Assembly: GCF_004339575.1 (NCBI RefSeq)
Contig: NZ_SMFV01000001.1
Span: forward strand, 301,119-365,118
Source: Phorcysia thermohydrogeniphila
GTDB lineage: Bacteria > Aquificota > Aquificia > Desulfurobacteriales > Desulfurobacteriaceae
Length of the DNA: 64,000 nucleotides
Direction of reading: 5' to 3'
The notes beneath the pieces are model-generated. The model did no database searches, had not been told where the DNA came from, and saw nothing but the letters and a program-made list of their open reading frames with translations. The stretch's first letter is position 1. Each line of letters opens with the position of its first letter. Below, one piece after another: positions 23,251 through 32,526 of this stretch. The translations under genes and the position numbers were made by a program.

Positions 23251-25253
23251 CTATTCTCCGCACCGAGGAAGTTTAGAGAGGAGAGCTCCACTAAGCTCTC
23301 CAAGTCGTAAAGGACAAAGGAACTAACCCCAAGCTTAGAATAAACCTTATCAATAAAGCCTTCAAGCTCCTCCTCACTCCCAAACTTTTTAACCTCTACG
23401 AGCAACCCAAACTTACCCTTTGGTAATTTCAAAAGGGGAGTAGATACTACAAGCCTATCGCAGTTCAAGGCCAAATCGTGAATTAGCTCCTCCCGAAACT
23501 TATCTGGAAGAGTAACCGTCAAGCTCTGACCGCTATGGAGAGCTAAGTCGTGAACTTTACCAATAAAACCGATAATCTCCTTGACCTCTCGGCCGTCAAG
23601 CCCCCTCAGGTCAAGGTTTAAACTGTAACCGGCCTTAAGGAGCTCCCTTACCCTTTTTACGGCTACCTCTAAGGAATCAAGGGAAGAAACGTTAAAGACA
23701 ACCTCCAAGTCTATACCCTTTTCTTTAAAATGCTTAAGAAGACGTGAATACTCCCCCTTCTCTACAGCCTCTACTGGAAGCTCCAACTTCCTTATACCCT
23801 TAGCAATCAGGAAGTTCTCTAAGATAAACGGAGGATAAGCACTTAAAGTCTTCCGATTTACGAAAACGCTCCTTTCGCCTTTACGCATCCTATCCCAAAG
23901 GGGAGTTAAGGACACGGAACTGACAAGACTATCATCCCAGTCCACACCGCTGAAAAGGAGCAGGTAAACGAGACGACGGTAGAGGAGCTCCTCGCTACAG
24001 AGGAACTCATACTGAACGTCCAAGAAGTTGCTAAGGGACTTAAGGAAAGTAATGTAATCCCTTAGGTAAACTTTCCCTGAAGGAAGTTGCCTTTCCACGG
24101 GTAAAAGCGAACGCCTCAGCCTCTCTGCTGCTACCTTCAGCCGATACCACATCTTAACGGCGTCGCTCACCTTCTCTTCCTGTAAGTCGTAAAGCTGAAA
24201 GAGAGTTTCAAGGAGTTTCCTCTTTCCAGCTTCAACCTCTTCTTCGGCCTGCTGGAGCTCCAGCTCCTCCACCAAGGGACTTTTCCTTCGTAAAGGTACT
24301 GAGAGTGAAACTCCAGTAATTACACCCTTCTTTGAAAAGAGGGTCTCGTCCCCTTTCGTAGAAAAGGCTAAATAAACTTGAAGCTGAAGGTCGTGAACCC
24401 AGCTCCTTTTAAGCTCTACAAGCTCTCTTTGGAGCTCCTTTAGCCTTTCCCTCTTACTGTCCTGCTTAACTGCCTTTATCAAAACAGGGAACTCTAAACG
24501 CAGAACCGGCGGGTAGGTAAAAGCCTTAGGGGAAAGCCTACAATAGTCCTCATCTCCACTACACAGAACAGAAATCAGCTTTCTGTAGTATTTGAGCTTC
24601 TCTTCTGTTTTATGGAGTTCAAGCTCCACTTCAAAGCCGTCATCCGCCAGAGAAAAACCCCTAAAGTAGCTTTCCCTGAGAACGCCGTAGAGGTGCTTAA
24701 GAACCTTTAGCTTTCTTTCTAAAATGGGAATTTTTAAGACAGCAAAGTAGTAAGCAATAAGATTCCTCCTACAAGTATAGGAGTCTTTTTTTCCTTTTAG
24801 GCTCTCCTCTAAGGCAAGGAGCTCCCTCCTTAGCAGAACTTCCCTCTCTTTAAGCCGATTTTCAAGGAGTCCATTTTTCACGATATCCCAAGTTACTCCA
24901 AGGCGGGCTGAACGGTCGTAGAGGTTTAAGTCACCCGTTGAAAACCTAAGGTTAGTCCCGAGCTTAAGCCCCCAGTCTCTTTCTAACTCCTCGGCAACAG
25001 CCCCTAAGAGCTCTCCTTTAAGTTGGTACTCTGAGCTTTGACAGACAGTTTCCAGCATAAAACTTTTAAGTAGATTAAGTCCCTTCTCAGGAGGATTAAG
25101 AGAAGAATCAAGGATTTTCTCGGCCACACTAAGAAGGTTTTTTGATACGCTTTCTGAAACAAAGAGTGAGAGCTCCCTTCCCCACGCGGGAACTAACAGG
25201 AAGAAGAAAAAAATTAGAAAAGAAACCTTTTCATAGCCTCCAAAACGCAACAT
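23247..25253 (-). CDS. TolC-like outer-membrane protein with extra C-terminal domain
   Basis: The ATG at 25253 (after AAGGAT) starts a clear signal peptide, MLRFGGYEKVSFLIFFFF...VPAWG; a start at 25274 would precede it with seven polar residues. About 668 residues. Residues to ~440 are long helices with charged heptads and the layout of an outer-membrane efflux (TolC) protein, including a VTWDIVKNGLLENRLKERE stretch. The last ~230 residues are different: alternating beta-strands and helices (RKLELPVEAVEKG, LEVVFNVSSLDSLEVAVKRV, YSLNLDLRGLDGREV, LVVSTPLLKLP) suggest an alpha/beta barrel. That part I do not recognise. It overlaps the dehydrogenase gene by 23 nt and the HlyD-like gene by 4 nt. 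Confidence 0.7.
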   Translation of the reverse strand: MLRFGGYEKVSFLIFFFFLLVPAWGRELSLFVSESVSKNLLSVAEKILDSSLNPPEKGLNLLKSFMLETVCQSSEYQLKGELLGAVAEELERDWGLKLGTNLRFSTGDLNLYDRSARLGVTWDIVKNGLLENRLKEREVLLRRELLALEESLKGKKDSYTCRRNLIAYYFAVLKIPILERKLKVLKHLYGVLRESYFRGFSLADDGFEVELELHKTEEKLKYYRKLISVLCSGDEDYCRLSPKAFTYPPVLRLEFPVLIKAVKQDSKRERLKELQRELVELKRSWVHDLQLQVYLAFSTKGDETLFSKKGVITGVSLSVPLRRKSPLVEELELQQAEEEVEAGKRKLLETLFQLYDLQEEKVSDAVKMWYRLKVAAERLRRSLLPVERQLPSGKVYLRDYITFLKSLSNFLDVQYEFLCSEELLYRRLVYLLLFSGVDWDDSLVSSVSLTPLWDRMRKGERSVFVNRKTLSAYPPFILENFLIAKGIRKLELPVEAVEKGEYSRLLKHFKEKGIDLEVVFNVSSLDSLEVAVKRVRELLKAGYSLNLDLRGLDGREVKEIIGFIGKVHDLALHSGQSLTVTLPDKFREELIHDLALNCDRLVVSTPLLKLPKGKFGLLVEVKKFGSEEELEGFIDKVYSKLGVSSFVLYDLESLVELSSLNFLGAENR

Positions 25254-26547
25254 CCTTAAATTTATCCTTGTCATAAATTCCTTTAACGTCCAAGATTATC
25301 GGCTTTGAAACAGAAATTTTTCTAAAGAACTCAGGAGTTAGGGCTCTAAACTCGTCGTGCTTAACGGCAACAATAACGGCATCGTAGGGAGCTCTCTCTT
25401 CGGGAGAAGAGAGGAGTCTTATGCCGTATTCCTTCTCCACTTCTTCCGGTATTGCGCGGGGGTCGTAAACAAAAGGTTCTACACCAAAACTCTGGAGCTC
25501 TTCATATATGTCAATAACCCGGCTATTTCTTACATCCCTTATGTTCTCCTTAAAGGTTATGCCAAGAATCAGAACCTTTGCGTTAAGAACCTGCTTTCCC
25601 TCCTTTATCATCAGCTTGACGGCGCTCTCTGCCACAAACTTTCCCATGTAGTCGTTTATTCTCCGGCCTGCCAAAATAACCTCAGGGTAGTAGCCAAGCT
25701 CCTGAGCCTTAAAGGTCAAGTAGTAAGGGTCAACACCTATACAGTGTCCCCCTACAAGCCCCGGCTCAAACCTTAAAAAGTTCCACTTCGTAGCAGCCGC
25801 CTCAAGAACGTCCCTCGTGTCTATACCCATCCTGTGGCAGATAAGGGCAAGCTCGTTCATCAGGGCGATGTTTAAATCCCTCTGAGTGTTCTCTATAACC
25901 TTTGCCGCTTCTGCCGTCTTTATGTTGGGAGCTCTGTGAATACCCGCCTTTATTACCGAACCGTAAATGGCAGAAAGGAGCTCCAACGTCTCCTCATCGC
26001 ACCCGGCAACCACTTTAACCACCTTATCTATGGTGTGCTCCTTATCGCCCGGGTTTACCCTTTCTGGGGAGTAGCCGACCTTAAACTCTTCCATGTACCT
26101 GAGCCTTGAGACCCTCTCAAGAATAGGGACGCAGACCTCCTCAGTAACTCCCGGATAAACGGTTGACTCGTAAACAACTACCGTTCCGGGCTTCATCTGC
26201 TTAGCTACTGTTCTCGTTGCTGCCTTTACAGCGGTCAAGTCCGGTATTTTGTGCCTGTCAATAGGCGTTGGGACGGTAACGATGATGAGACGGCAATCAG
26301 AGAGCTCTTCCTCTCTGTCCGTAAACTTTACGTTTACCCTTTTAAGTTTTTCCGTCTCAACTTCTCCAGTCCTGTCAAAACCTTCCCTTAACTCCTTAAT
26401 CCTTTCAGGACTAACGTCAAATCCGACAACCCTGAACTTTTCTGCCAGTATAACGGCAAGGGGAAGTCCTACATAACCAAGGCCAACAACGGCAATCTTT
26501 TCTTTGCCTTTAGCAAAATCCTCGTAGGTGGGAAATTTCAGAACCAT
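25231..26547 (-). CDS. UDP-GlcNAc/GalNAc-type nucleotide-sugar 6-dehydrogenase
   Basis: NAD-dependent dehydrogenase of the UDP-glucose/GDP-mannose family, closest in pattern to WbpA/TviB. It oxidises C6 of a UDP-sugar to the uronate in two steps. Seen motifs: the Rossmann VVGLGYVGLPLAVILA, VTVPTPID, VYESTVYPGVTEE, YSPERVNPGD, and the active-site region GLVGGHCIGVDPYYL with the catalytic cysteine. 438 residues. The GHCIGVDPYY form is typical of HexNAc-uronate enzymes. It is the first gene of the EPS string and implies an acidic sugar in the polymer. Confidence 0.92.
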   Translation of the reverse strand: MVLKFPTYEDFAKGKEKIAVVGLGYVGLPLAVILAEKFRVVGFDVSPERIKELREGFDRTGEVETEKLKRVNVKFTDREEELSDCRLIIVTVPTPIDRHKIPDLTAVKAATRTVAKQMKPGTVVVYESTVYPGVTEEVCVPILERVSRLRYMEEFKVGYSPERVNPGDKEHTIDKVVKVVAGCDEETLELLSAIYGSVIKAGIHRAPNIKTAEAAKVIENTQRDLNIALMNELALICHRMGIDTRDVLEAAATKWNFLRFEPGLVGGHCIGVDPYYLTFKAQELGYYPEVILAGRRINDYMGKFVAESAVKLMIKEGKQVLNAKVLILGITFKENIRDVRNSRVIDIYEELQSFGVEPFVYDPRAIPEEVEKEYGIRLLSSPEERAPYDAVIVAVKHDEFRALTPEFFRKISVSKPIILDVKGIYDKDKFKDVAFWRL

Positions 26548-26616
26548 AACGGGAAACCTCTATAGAAAATACGGAATGTTTGGGATATATGGTATCAAAA
26601 CTTTCCTAATTTTCTA

Positions 26617-27705
26617 TTAGGATAACGGAGCCCTAAGGAGCTCTTTGTAAAGGTTTAAGGTTTTCCTCGCTACGTTTTTAATATCAAACTTTTCTGCAGT
26701 CTCTCTGGCAGAAACTTTCATTCCTTCGTTGTTAAGGTTTTCCAGCGCCGTTAAAAGACCCCGGTAGAGCGAATCAACGCTTCCGGGCTCAACTGCTATA
26801 CCGTTCTCCATATGCCTTAGGTAGTCTTTTATCCCTCCTGTGTAGGAGGCTACAACTATCCTCCCAGTAGCCATAGCCTGCAGGAGAGAACTTCCTAAGC
26901 CCTCCTTAACAGACGGAAAAACGAAAATATCTGTAGCTCGGAGTATACGGGGAACATCCCTGCGGAAGCCCAAAGGAATAACTTGGGTGTCTAACCCGTA
27001 CTTCTTAATCAGCGAAGTAGACTCCTCTCCACAGGTATCTCTCCCAACCAGTAACAGAAAGGCCTTCTTTCTAGTAGTCTGAAGGAATTTCTTAAAAGCA
27101 GGAAGAAGTACGTGGTGTCCCTTTACCTGCGAGAAATTCGCAACGTTGGTAACTACCAAAGCGTCGGCTGGAATAGAGAGTTCTTTCCTGAGCTCTACCT
27201 CCTCCCCCGAGTAAAACCGGTCAAGCTCTATACCAGAAGGAATATAGTAGACCTTTTTCCTAAGGATTGGATACTTTTGGAGCTTTTTGCAAATTTCTGG
27301 GGATATTCCTACTATCCCATCAACATTAATACTGTACTTAGTAAAAGCGGATAGAGGTGAAATGTCGTAAAGCACCCGTCTCGTATAGACAACTGCTGGT
27401 CTTTTCTTAGCCAGAAAGGAAGAAATCCAAACAAACCAGTGAGCTTTAGAAATGTGTGTGTTTACTACATCGTAACCTTCAATAATTTCCGCAAGTTTTT
27501 TAGCCTCCGATAGACTTAACTTCTTAGTGTTTGGAAAGTAGACCCTTTCTATGCCAAGTTTTTCAGCCCTTCTATCAAGTTCGCACCCTCTAAAGGTAAG
27601 AATATGCGTCTCATAACCCATATCGTTCATATACTTTGCAAGTAGAAAACACTGCTCAGTTCCACCACTCCAACCAATAGCAGTAGTTGCCTGCAGTATT
27701 TTCAT
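26617..27705 (-). CDS. GT4-family glycosyltransferase
   Basis: GT-B fold glycosyltransferase, 362 residues. The N-terminal domain begins MKILQATTAIGWSGGTEQ, with the Gly-rich acceptor-side loop. The C-terminal donor domain has VTNVANFSQVKGHHVLLPAF, VFPSVKEGLGSSLLQAMA (the E-x7-E pattern of family 4) and YTGGIKDYL. Likely an LPS core or O-antigen sugar transferase from its place next to a heptosyltransferase-like gene, msbA and an O-antigen ligase; the sugar is unknown. A weak hairpin (CCTAAT/ATTAGG) follows its stop. Confidence 0.88.
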   Translation of the reverse strand: MKILQATTAIGWSGGTEQCFLLAKYMNDMGYETHILTFRGCELDRRAEKLGIERVYFPNTKKLSLSEAKKLAEIIEGYDVVNTHISKAHWFVWISSFLAKKRPAVVYTRRVLYDISPLSAFTKYSINVDGIVGISPEICKKLQKYPILRKKVYYIPSGIELDRFYSGEEVELRKELSIPADALVVTNVANFSQVKGHHVLLPAFKKFLQTTRKKAFLLLVGRDTCGEESTSLIKKYGLDTQVIPLGFRRDVPRILRATDIFVFPSVKEGLGSSLLQAMATGRIVVASYTGGIKDYLRHMENGIAVEPGSVDSLYRGLLTALENLNNEGMKVSARETAEKFDIKNVARKTLNLYKELLRAPLS

Positions 27706-27721
27706 TCTAACCTTCCTTTAG

Positions 27722-27750
27722 TTGCACAGCAGAGTCTATCAGCGTAGATT
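27722..27750 (+). promoter_or_regulatory. Candidate promoter of the GT9 gene
   Basis: TTGCAC at 27722-27727 and TAGATT at 27745-27750 are 17 bp apart, 36 nt upstream of the GT9 ATG, in the short divergent gap. Confidence 0.4.
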
Positions 27751-27785
27751 CTGTTCCCGTAATTCTATCTTAGGGGCAGACCTAA

Positions 27786-28778
27786 ATGAAAACTTTAATT
27801 ATCCAGCTTCATCAGCTTGGGGACATATTACTAAGCTCTGCACTCTGCAGAGCAGTAAAAGAACACGTAAAAGGAGCAGAGGTTCACTTTTTAACGTCAC
27901 CCACAGGAGCAGAAATTGTTAGAAATAATCCTTACATAGATTCTGTCGTCGTCTTAGAGAGAGGGATTGTTCCAGAACTTAAAACTGCCTTTAGGGTTAG
28001 GAAGGAAAAGTACGAACTTCTAATAGACCCTCAAAGAACGGGCAGGACAAAGAGGCTCTCTCTACTTTCTGGCGCCAAGAAAAAGGTCGCGTTCAAGAAA
28101 AAGGGAGACAACTTTTACTACGACGTACTCGTTGAGTATAAGAAAACAGGTTACACAGTTTGGGACAGGCTGGAGCTCCTAAAAGGAGCCGGAATAAACG
28201 TAAAGAAAAAGTACTATCCTGAGCTCTTTTTAACAGAAGAAGAATTAGAGTCAGGTAGAAAAGTTCTAAAAAAGCTCGGACTTGAAGAGAAAGGTTTCTT
28301 CGTAGTTGTCCCAACCTCACGGAGAATGAACAGAGCTTGGGAGCCGGAAAAGTTCGGAGTCCTTTCAAACTTCATAGCCAAGAAAACGGGATTTATACCC
28401 CTTATTTGCTATGCACCGGGCGAAGAAGAGTATGCTGAAAAGGCCTTCAGTCAACTAAAGGAGGGCCTGAATCTTCCTTCTCCACTTCCTATCAGAACCT
28501 TTGCTGCTGTCGTAAGCTTCTGTGCATTCTTCGTCGGGAACGACTCATTTTCCTCCCATCTTTCTTTTTCTCTTAAAAAGAAAACTATAGTTATTTTAGG
28601 ACCAAACGAAGGCTGGTTTCCAGAGAACGAAAGAATTTTAAAAGTCAAAAAGGGGCTCACCTGTCAGCCGTGCAACAACTGGAAGAAATGCAAAAAAAAC
28701 CTTGCTTGCTACAGAGAACTTTCCCCAGAGGAAGCCTTCTCTCAAATAGAAAACTGGATATCACAGAGCTTCCTGTAG
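27786..28778 (+). CDS. GT9 heptosyltransferase-like protein
   Basis: ADP-heptose:LPS heptosyltransferase family (GT9), 330 residues. MKTLIIQLHQLGDILLSSAL is the typical N-terminus (R/Q-x-x-x-x-GD-x-L), followed by LLIDPQRTGRTKRLSLLSGA; the acceptor/donor motif FVGNDSFSSHLSFSLKKKTI replaces the common G-N-D-S/T-G-x-x-H. A late Cys-rich stretch (CQPCNNWKKCKKNLACY) matches the CxxC end seen in many GT9 enzymes. It should add an LPS core sugar on the cytoplasmic face. The 3' end overlaps the convergent msbA gene by 37 nt. Confidence 0.87.
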   Translation: MKTLIIQLHQLGDILLSSALCRAVKEHVKGAEVHFLTSPTGAEIVRNNPYIDSVVVLERGIVPELKTAFRVRKEKYELLIDPQRTGRTKRLSLLSGAKKKVAFKKKGDNFYYDVLVEYKKTGYTVWDRLELLKGAGINVKKKYYPELFLTEEELESGRKVLKKLGLEEKGFFVVVPTSRRMNRAWEPEKFGVLSNFIAKKTGFIPLICYAPGEEEYAEKAFSQLKEGLNLPSPLPIRTFAAVVSFCAFFVGNDSFSSHLSFSLKKKTIVILGPNEGWFPENERILKVKKGLTCQPCNNWKKCKKNLACYRELSPEEAFSQIENWISQSFL

Positions 28779-30469
28779 TCTGAAAGGTTCTCGTATAGTT
28801 CCTCGTGCTTCCCGATTCCGACCACCTTCCCTTCCTTTAAGAAAACTATCCTGTCACTATTAACAACCGTTGAAAGCCTGTGGGCGATAGCTATCAGTAT
28901 TCTATCCTTAAACTTCTCGTCAAGTGCTCTCTGAACAGCCGCTTCCGTTTCTGAATCAAGGGCACTTGTAGCTTCGTCAAGTATAAGAACATCGGGGTCT
29001 TTAAGAATAGCACGGGCAATTGCAATCCTCTGTTTCTGTCCTCCGGAAAGCTGAATCCCCCCGTCTCCTATTACCGTATCATACCCTTCCGGGAGGGAAA
29101 CGATAAAGTCGTGAATACAGGCAACCTTTGCTGCTTCAACTATCTCCTCAAAGGAAGCAGACGGCTTACCAACAGCTATGTTCTCCTTAATAGTTCCACG
29201 AAAGATAACAATATCCTGACTTACAACCCCTATCCTTTTCCTTAAGGACCTCAGAGTAAAGTTTTTTATGTTTTTCCCATTTACAAGGAGCTCCCCTTTT
29301 TCAGGGTCATAAAAACGGGGAATAAGGCTAATCAAAGTACTCTTTCCGCTTCCAGTCTTTCCCACTATTGCGTACTTTTTACCCGATTCAAACGAGAGTG
29401 AAACATCTTTAAGCGTAAAGCTCTCCGAGTTGGGATACTTGAACCAAACGTTCCTAAACTCAAGCTGTCTAATTTGAGCCTTAAGCTCCTCCTTTCCACT
29501 TTTGAGGCTGTACTCGTCAGGAAGGTCCAAAATTTCCTTTACTCTCTCTGCAACAGCTATAGACTGCTGAATTTTGTTGTAGTTCTGCCCCAGCTTCCTT
29601 ACAGGTTCATAAGCCATTATAAGGGCTATAATGAAGGAGAAGAAAGCTCCAGCCGTAAGCTCTCCCTTAACTATCCTCATTCCTCCGTAAAAAATTAAAA
29701 ACCCAACAATCAAAGCCGCAACAAACTCAACAACAGGAGGGTAGATACCTTCTACTTTCTTTATCTTCATGAACTCTTTAAAATACTTGGCATTGTCTTT
29801 CTTAAAAAGAGCGGAAAACTTTCCCTCTATGCTGAGAAGTTTTATCTCTTTTATATTCTTTATACCCTCAAAAAGGTGACCAGTAACAACGGCAAGTCTA
29901 TCCTGCATTCTACCAGTATACTTTTTAATTTTTTTCCCTATTCTGGATATCAGGTAACCAATCAGAGGAAGAGCAACAAGACCGAAGAAGGCAAGCTTAA
30001 AGTCCTGATAGAAAACTACAGCAATTAACCCTAAAGCGGTAAGAAGGTTCCTCAGGAATGTAGCAACCTGCCGAGACGTAAAGTCCTGCAAAAGGTTTGT
30101 ATCGTTTATTATCTTTGATATAAGGGTCCCCGGAGGCTCTAAAAGGAACCTCTCCATAGGAAGCCTGAGAACCTTATCGTAAAGGTCTTCCCTGAGTTTA
30201 GTAATTACTACCTGACCAAGGTAAGACATAGTATAGTAGTTAATAAAGAAGGCAATTCCTTTCAGAAGAACAAGAGCTACAAGAATAAAGGGAATCAGCT
30301 TTATCATTTCTTGGTCTTTATTAACGAAAACGGAGTTGACTATGTTCTTTACGAAGTAGGCAAGGTAAGACGTAACGCCGGCGTTAACGAGCATACTTAC
30401 CACTGCAGCAAACAGAAGGAGCTTATACCCCTTCAAGTAAGAAAAGAGCCACCAAGGAAAACGCTTCAT
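28742..30469 (-). CDS. msbA: MsbA-type lipid A/LPS flippase ABC transporter
   Basis: Fused membrane and ATPase half-transporter that forms a homodimer and flips lipid A-core across the inner membrane. Six membrane helices fill residues ~10-310. The ATPase domain has Walker A GKTGSGKST, signature LSGGQKQRIAIARAI, Walker B DVLILDEATSALD and the switch His in IAIAHRLSTV. I chose the ATG at 30469 (MKRFPWWLF), giving 575 residues; a start at 30499 would add ten charged residues. It lies next to the O-antigen ligase, fitting LPS export. Confidence 0.9.
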   Translation of the reverse strand: MKRFPWWLFSYLKGYKLLLFAAVVSMLVNAGVTSYLAYFVKNIVNSVFVNKDQEMIKLIPFILVALVLLKGIAFFINYYTMSYLGQVVITKLREDLYDKVLRLPMERFLLEPPGTLISKIINDTNLLQDFTSRQVATFLRNLLTALGLIAVVFYQDFKLAFFGLVALPLIGYLISRIGKKIKKYTGRMQDRLAVVTGHLFEGIKNIKEIKLLSIEGKFSALFKKDNAKYFKEFMKIKKVEGIYPPVVEFVAALIVGFLIFYGGMRIVKGELTAGAFFSFIIALIMAYEPVRKLGQNYNKIQQSIAVAERVKEILDLPDEYSLKSGKEELKAQIRQLEFRNVWFKYPNSESFTLKDVSLSFESGKKYAIVGKTGSGKSTLISLIPRFYDPEKGELLVNGKNIKNFTLRSLRKRIGVVSQDIVIFRGTIKENIAVGKPSASFEEIVEAAKVACIHDFIVSLPEGYDTVIGDGGIQLSGGQKQRIAIARAILKDPDVLILDEATSALDSETEAAVQRALDEKFKDRILIAIAHRLSTVVNSDRIVFLKEGKVVGIGKHEELYENLSDYRKLCDIQFSI

Positions 30470-30476
30470 AACCTCC

Positions 30477-31715
30477 TTACGTCTCCTCCAGCAGGGCAAA
30501 ATTCAAGCCGAGGATAAAAAAGAGGGTAAACTGAACTTCCGCATCTGTAAAGTTGTTTTCAAAGAAAGAGGCGATTAAGAAACCTGTGTAACCCGCTAAG
30601 AAAGCTTTTACAAGTAGCGGCTCCTTTACACTTTTTAGCTTTAATAGGTTAAAGGCGAAGACGTAGCCCCAAAAGATTAGATATCCAATTAGACCAACTA
30701 TGCCGTACTTAGTGAGGAACTTTAAATAAAGATTATGAGTAAGGCCTTCATAGAAGAACTTCTTAAGCTCCTCAGGAGGCGGAGGTTTTTTCCCCGTAAC
30801 TTCTTCATAAGCCTCTCCAAAGTGTTTCCAAGCCAAACTTCCAGCTCTATCGGCAGTTCCAAAGAGTTTTTCAAAGAGGGTGTAATCCTTGCTAAAGGCC
30901 TTAAAATGGGATTTCCATATCATAAGCCTTATAATGTTGCTACCGTAACTTTTCGTGTCAGGGATACTGTAAAACCTCTCTTTCAGTGCAGGAACTTGAA
31001 AGATTAGAGCTCCCGCCAAAAAGAGTCCTCCCAAGGAGATAAGCGTCAAACGCTTGTTCTCCCTAAAGCTTAAGAGAGAAAGCAGAACAACAAAAGTTAC
31101 AAAGGCCAACCAGTAAGAGCGACTTTCACTGAGGAGAAGAGAAAAAAGAAGGAAGGGTAAAGGCAGCAGGAGACTCTTTTTCTTCTCACGAAAGTAGAGG
31201 ATAGCAAAAAGCACTATGAGGAGGTATAACACCCCTCCTGTTGTCAAAGGGTGATCTAGGAATCCTCTCGCTCTCAAAATTTCTGTATGAAAAGATAATG
31301 TACTCCAATCAATATGTTTTATGTTCTGATGGGTAAAAGCTTCAAAGACTACCGAAAAACACAGTGCAAGCGTTGAAACCATCAAGAGGGTTACAACTTT
31401 ATTAAAAACCTCTTTATCCTTTGCTACCCTAAAAGAGACAAAGTATGAAATAAGGTGATGGTCAAAGTCGGTTTTTTTGAAAATTTTCACAGGAGAAAAA
31501 ATTAAATAGCGCGCTACTTCAGGAACAAGAAAGAAAAGAAACGGTTTAATTGGGGGAAAAGGCTTAAAAGAAGAAGTAAGAAGTAGCAGTATAGCTCCTA
31601 ATATCCCTACAGCTGCAGCGATATTATCAAGGGCCATGGAGGTTGGAATGGCAACTGCAAAGAGAAAAGCCGAAAGGACTATTAGTCTACTCCCCCACAG
31701 TTCTAAAGGCTTCAA
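30477..31715 (-). CDS. O-antigen ligase (WaaL-like)
   Basis: Polytopic membrane protein of the O-antigen ligase/Wzy family, 412 residues with about eleven hydrophobic segments. A conserved periplasmic loop (RGFLDHPLTTGGVLYLL) and the later GLTHNLYLKFLTKYGIVGLIGY segment, with the H-N-x-Y-L pattern, are characteristic. It would join O-antigen to lipid A-core on the periplasmic side. It overlaps thiE by 29 nt at its 5' end and is followed closely by msbA. Confidence 0.85.
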   Translation of the reverse strand: MKPLELWGSRLIVLSAFLFAVAIPTSMALDNIAAAVGILGAILLLLTSSFKPFPPIKPFLFFLVPEVARYLIFSPVKIFKKTDFDHHLISYFVSFRVAKDKEVFNKVVTLLMVSTLALCFSVVFEAFTHQNIKHIDWSTLSFHTEILRARGFLDHPLTTGGVLYLLIVLFAILYFREKKKSLLLPLPFLLFSLLLSESRSYWLAFVTFVVLLSLLSFRENKRLTLISLGGLFLAGALIFQVPALKERFYSIPDTKSYGSNIIRLMIWKSHFKAFSKDYTLFEKLFGTADRAGSLAWKHFGEAYEEVTGKKPPPPEELKKFFYEGLTHNLYLKFLTKYGIVGLIGYLIFWGYVFAFNLLKLKSVKEPLLVKAFLAGYTGFLIASFFENNFTDAEVQFTLFFILGLNFALLEET

Positions 31716-32373
31716 TCTTCCTCCTCAGCTTAGAGACATTTTCTTCAGGGTCTCCCTCCTCAAAGGCTGCCCTCACTACGGCTATCCCCGCTGGCTTACA
31801 TTTCAAAACAGGAGCAATATTATTTGGATTTATCCCGCCAATTGCTACTACCGGTAACTTGGACTCCTTTACAGCTTCACAGAGAGCTCCAACACCGGTA
31901 ACAGGGTCTGGATTTTCCTTAGTAGTTGTCGGATAAACAGGACCAAAACCTATATAGTCTGCAAGCCCCTCGCTGTTTGCCTTCTTTACCTGTTCCAAAT
32001 TGTGAGTGGAAAGACCTACGACAAAACTGGAAGGAGCAATTGCCCTGATTGCCTTAACAGGAAGGTCATCCTGACCGACGTGAACCCCATCTGCTCCTAC
32101 TGCAAGAGCTAAATCAAGTCTGTCGTTAACTATAAATGTAACGCCGTAACGTTTAGTAACTTCCCTAACAATAAGGGCTTCTTGAAACATTTCTTTAGCA
32201 GTTTTCTTTTTCGCCCTATACTGAACAACGGTAGCGCCACCTAAAATTGCCTTCTCAACGGCTTCATAAATATTGGTTAAGTCAAGGAACCTTTCGTCGG
32301 TTATTACGTAGAGAGACAGGTCTATTTTTTCAGAAATTTTTAGAAGGGATTCTTCTTTCTTCTGATTTTTCAA
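31687..32373 (-). CDS. thiE: Thiamine-phosphate synthase
   Basis: Joins HMP-pyrophosphate and thiazole phosphate to thiamine phosphate. TIM-barrel protein with LYVITDERFLD, ATVVQYRAKKKTAKEM, FIVNDRLDLALAVGADGVHVGQDDLP, VGLSTHNLEQ, YIGFGPVYPTTTKENPDP and VVAIGGINPNN, the full ThiE signature set. 228 residues; the first ~18 are an extra charged N-terminus, and a later ATG is not available before the fold begins. No thiamine riboswitch is visible upstream, where the tRNA gene lies. Confidence 0.95.
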   Translation of the reverse strand: MKNQKKEESLLKISEKIDLSLYVITDERFLDLTNIYEAVEKAILGGATVVQYRAKKKTAKEMFQEALIVREVTKRYGVTFIVNDRLDLALAVGADGVHVGQDDLPVKAIRAIAPSSFVVGLSTHNLEQVKKANSEGLADYIGFGPVYPTTTKENPDPVTGVGALCEAVKESKLPVVAIGGINPNNIAPVLKCKPAGIAVVRAAFEEGDPEENVSKLRRKIEAFRTVGE

Positions 32374-32407
32374 CTTGAGACCCTCAAGGAAGGAGTGTAG
32401 ACATAAA

Positions 32408-32482
32408 TGGTAGGGCCGAGGGGTTTCGAACCCCTGACCTCCACCGCGTCAAGGTGGCGCTCTCCCACTGAGCTACGGCCCT
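32408..32482 (-). tRNA. tRNA-Val (anticodon GAC), CCA encoded
   Basis: Cloverleaf read by eye on the minus strand: acceptor AGGGCCG/CGGCCCT, D-arm GCTC-AGTGGGA-GAGC, anticodon arm CCACC-TTGACGC-GGTGG, T-arm AGGGG-TTCGAAA-CCCCT, discriminator A and an encoded CCA. The loop centre GAC reads Val codons GUC/GUU. It is the only tRNA I found. Confidence 0.96.
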
Positions 32483-32526
32483 ACTTCGGACGGTCAATAA
32501 TATAGCGCCTTCTTCAGAAATTTCAA

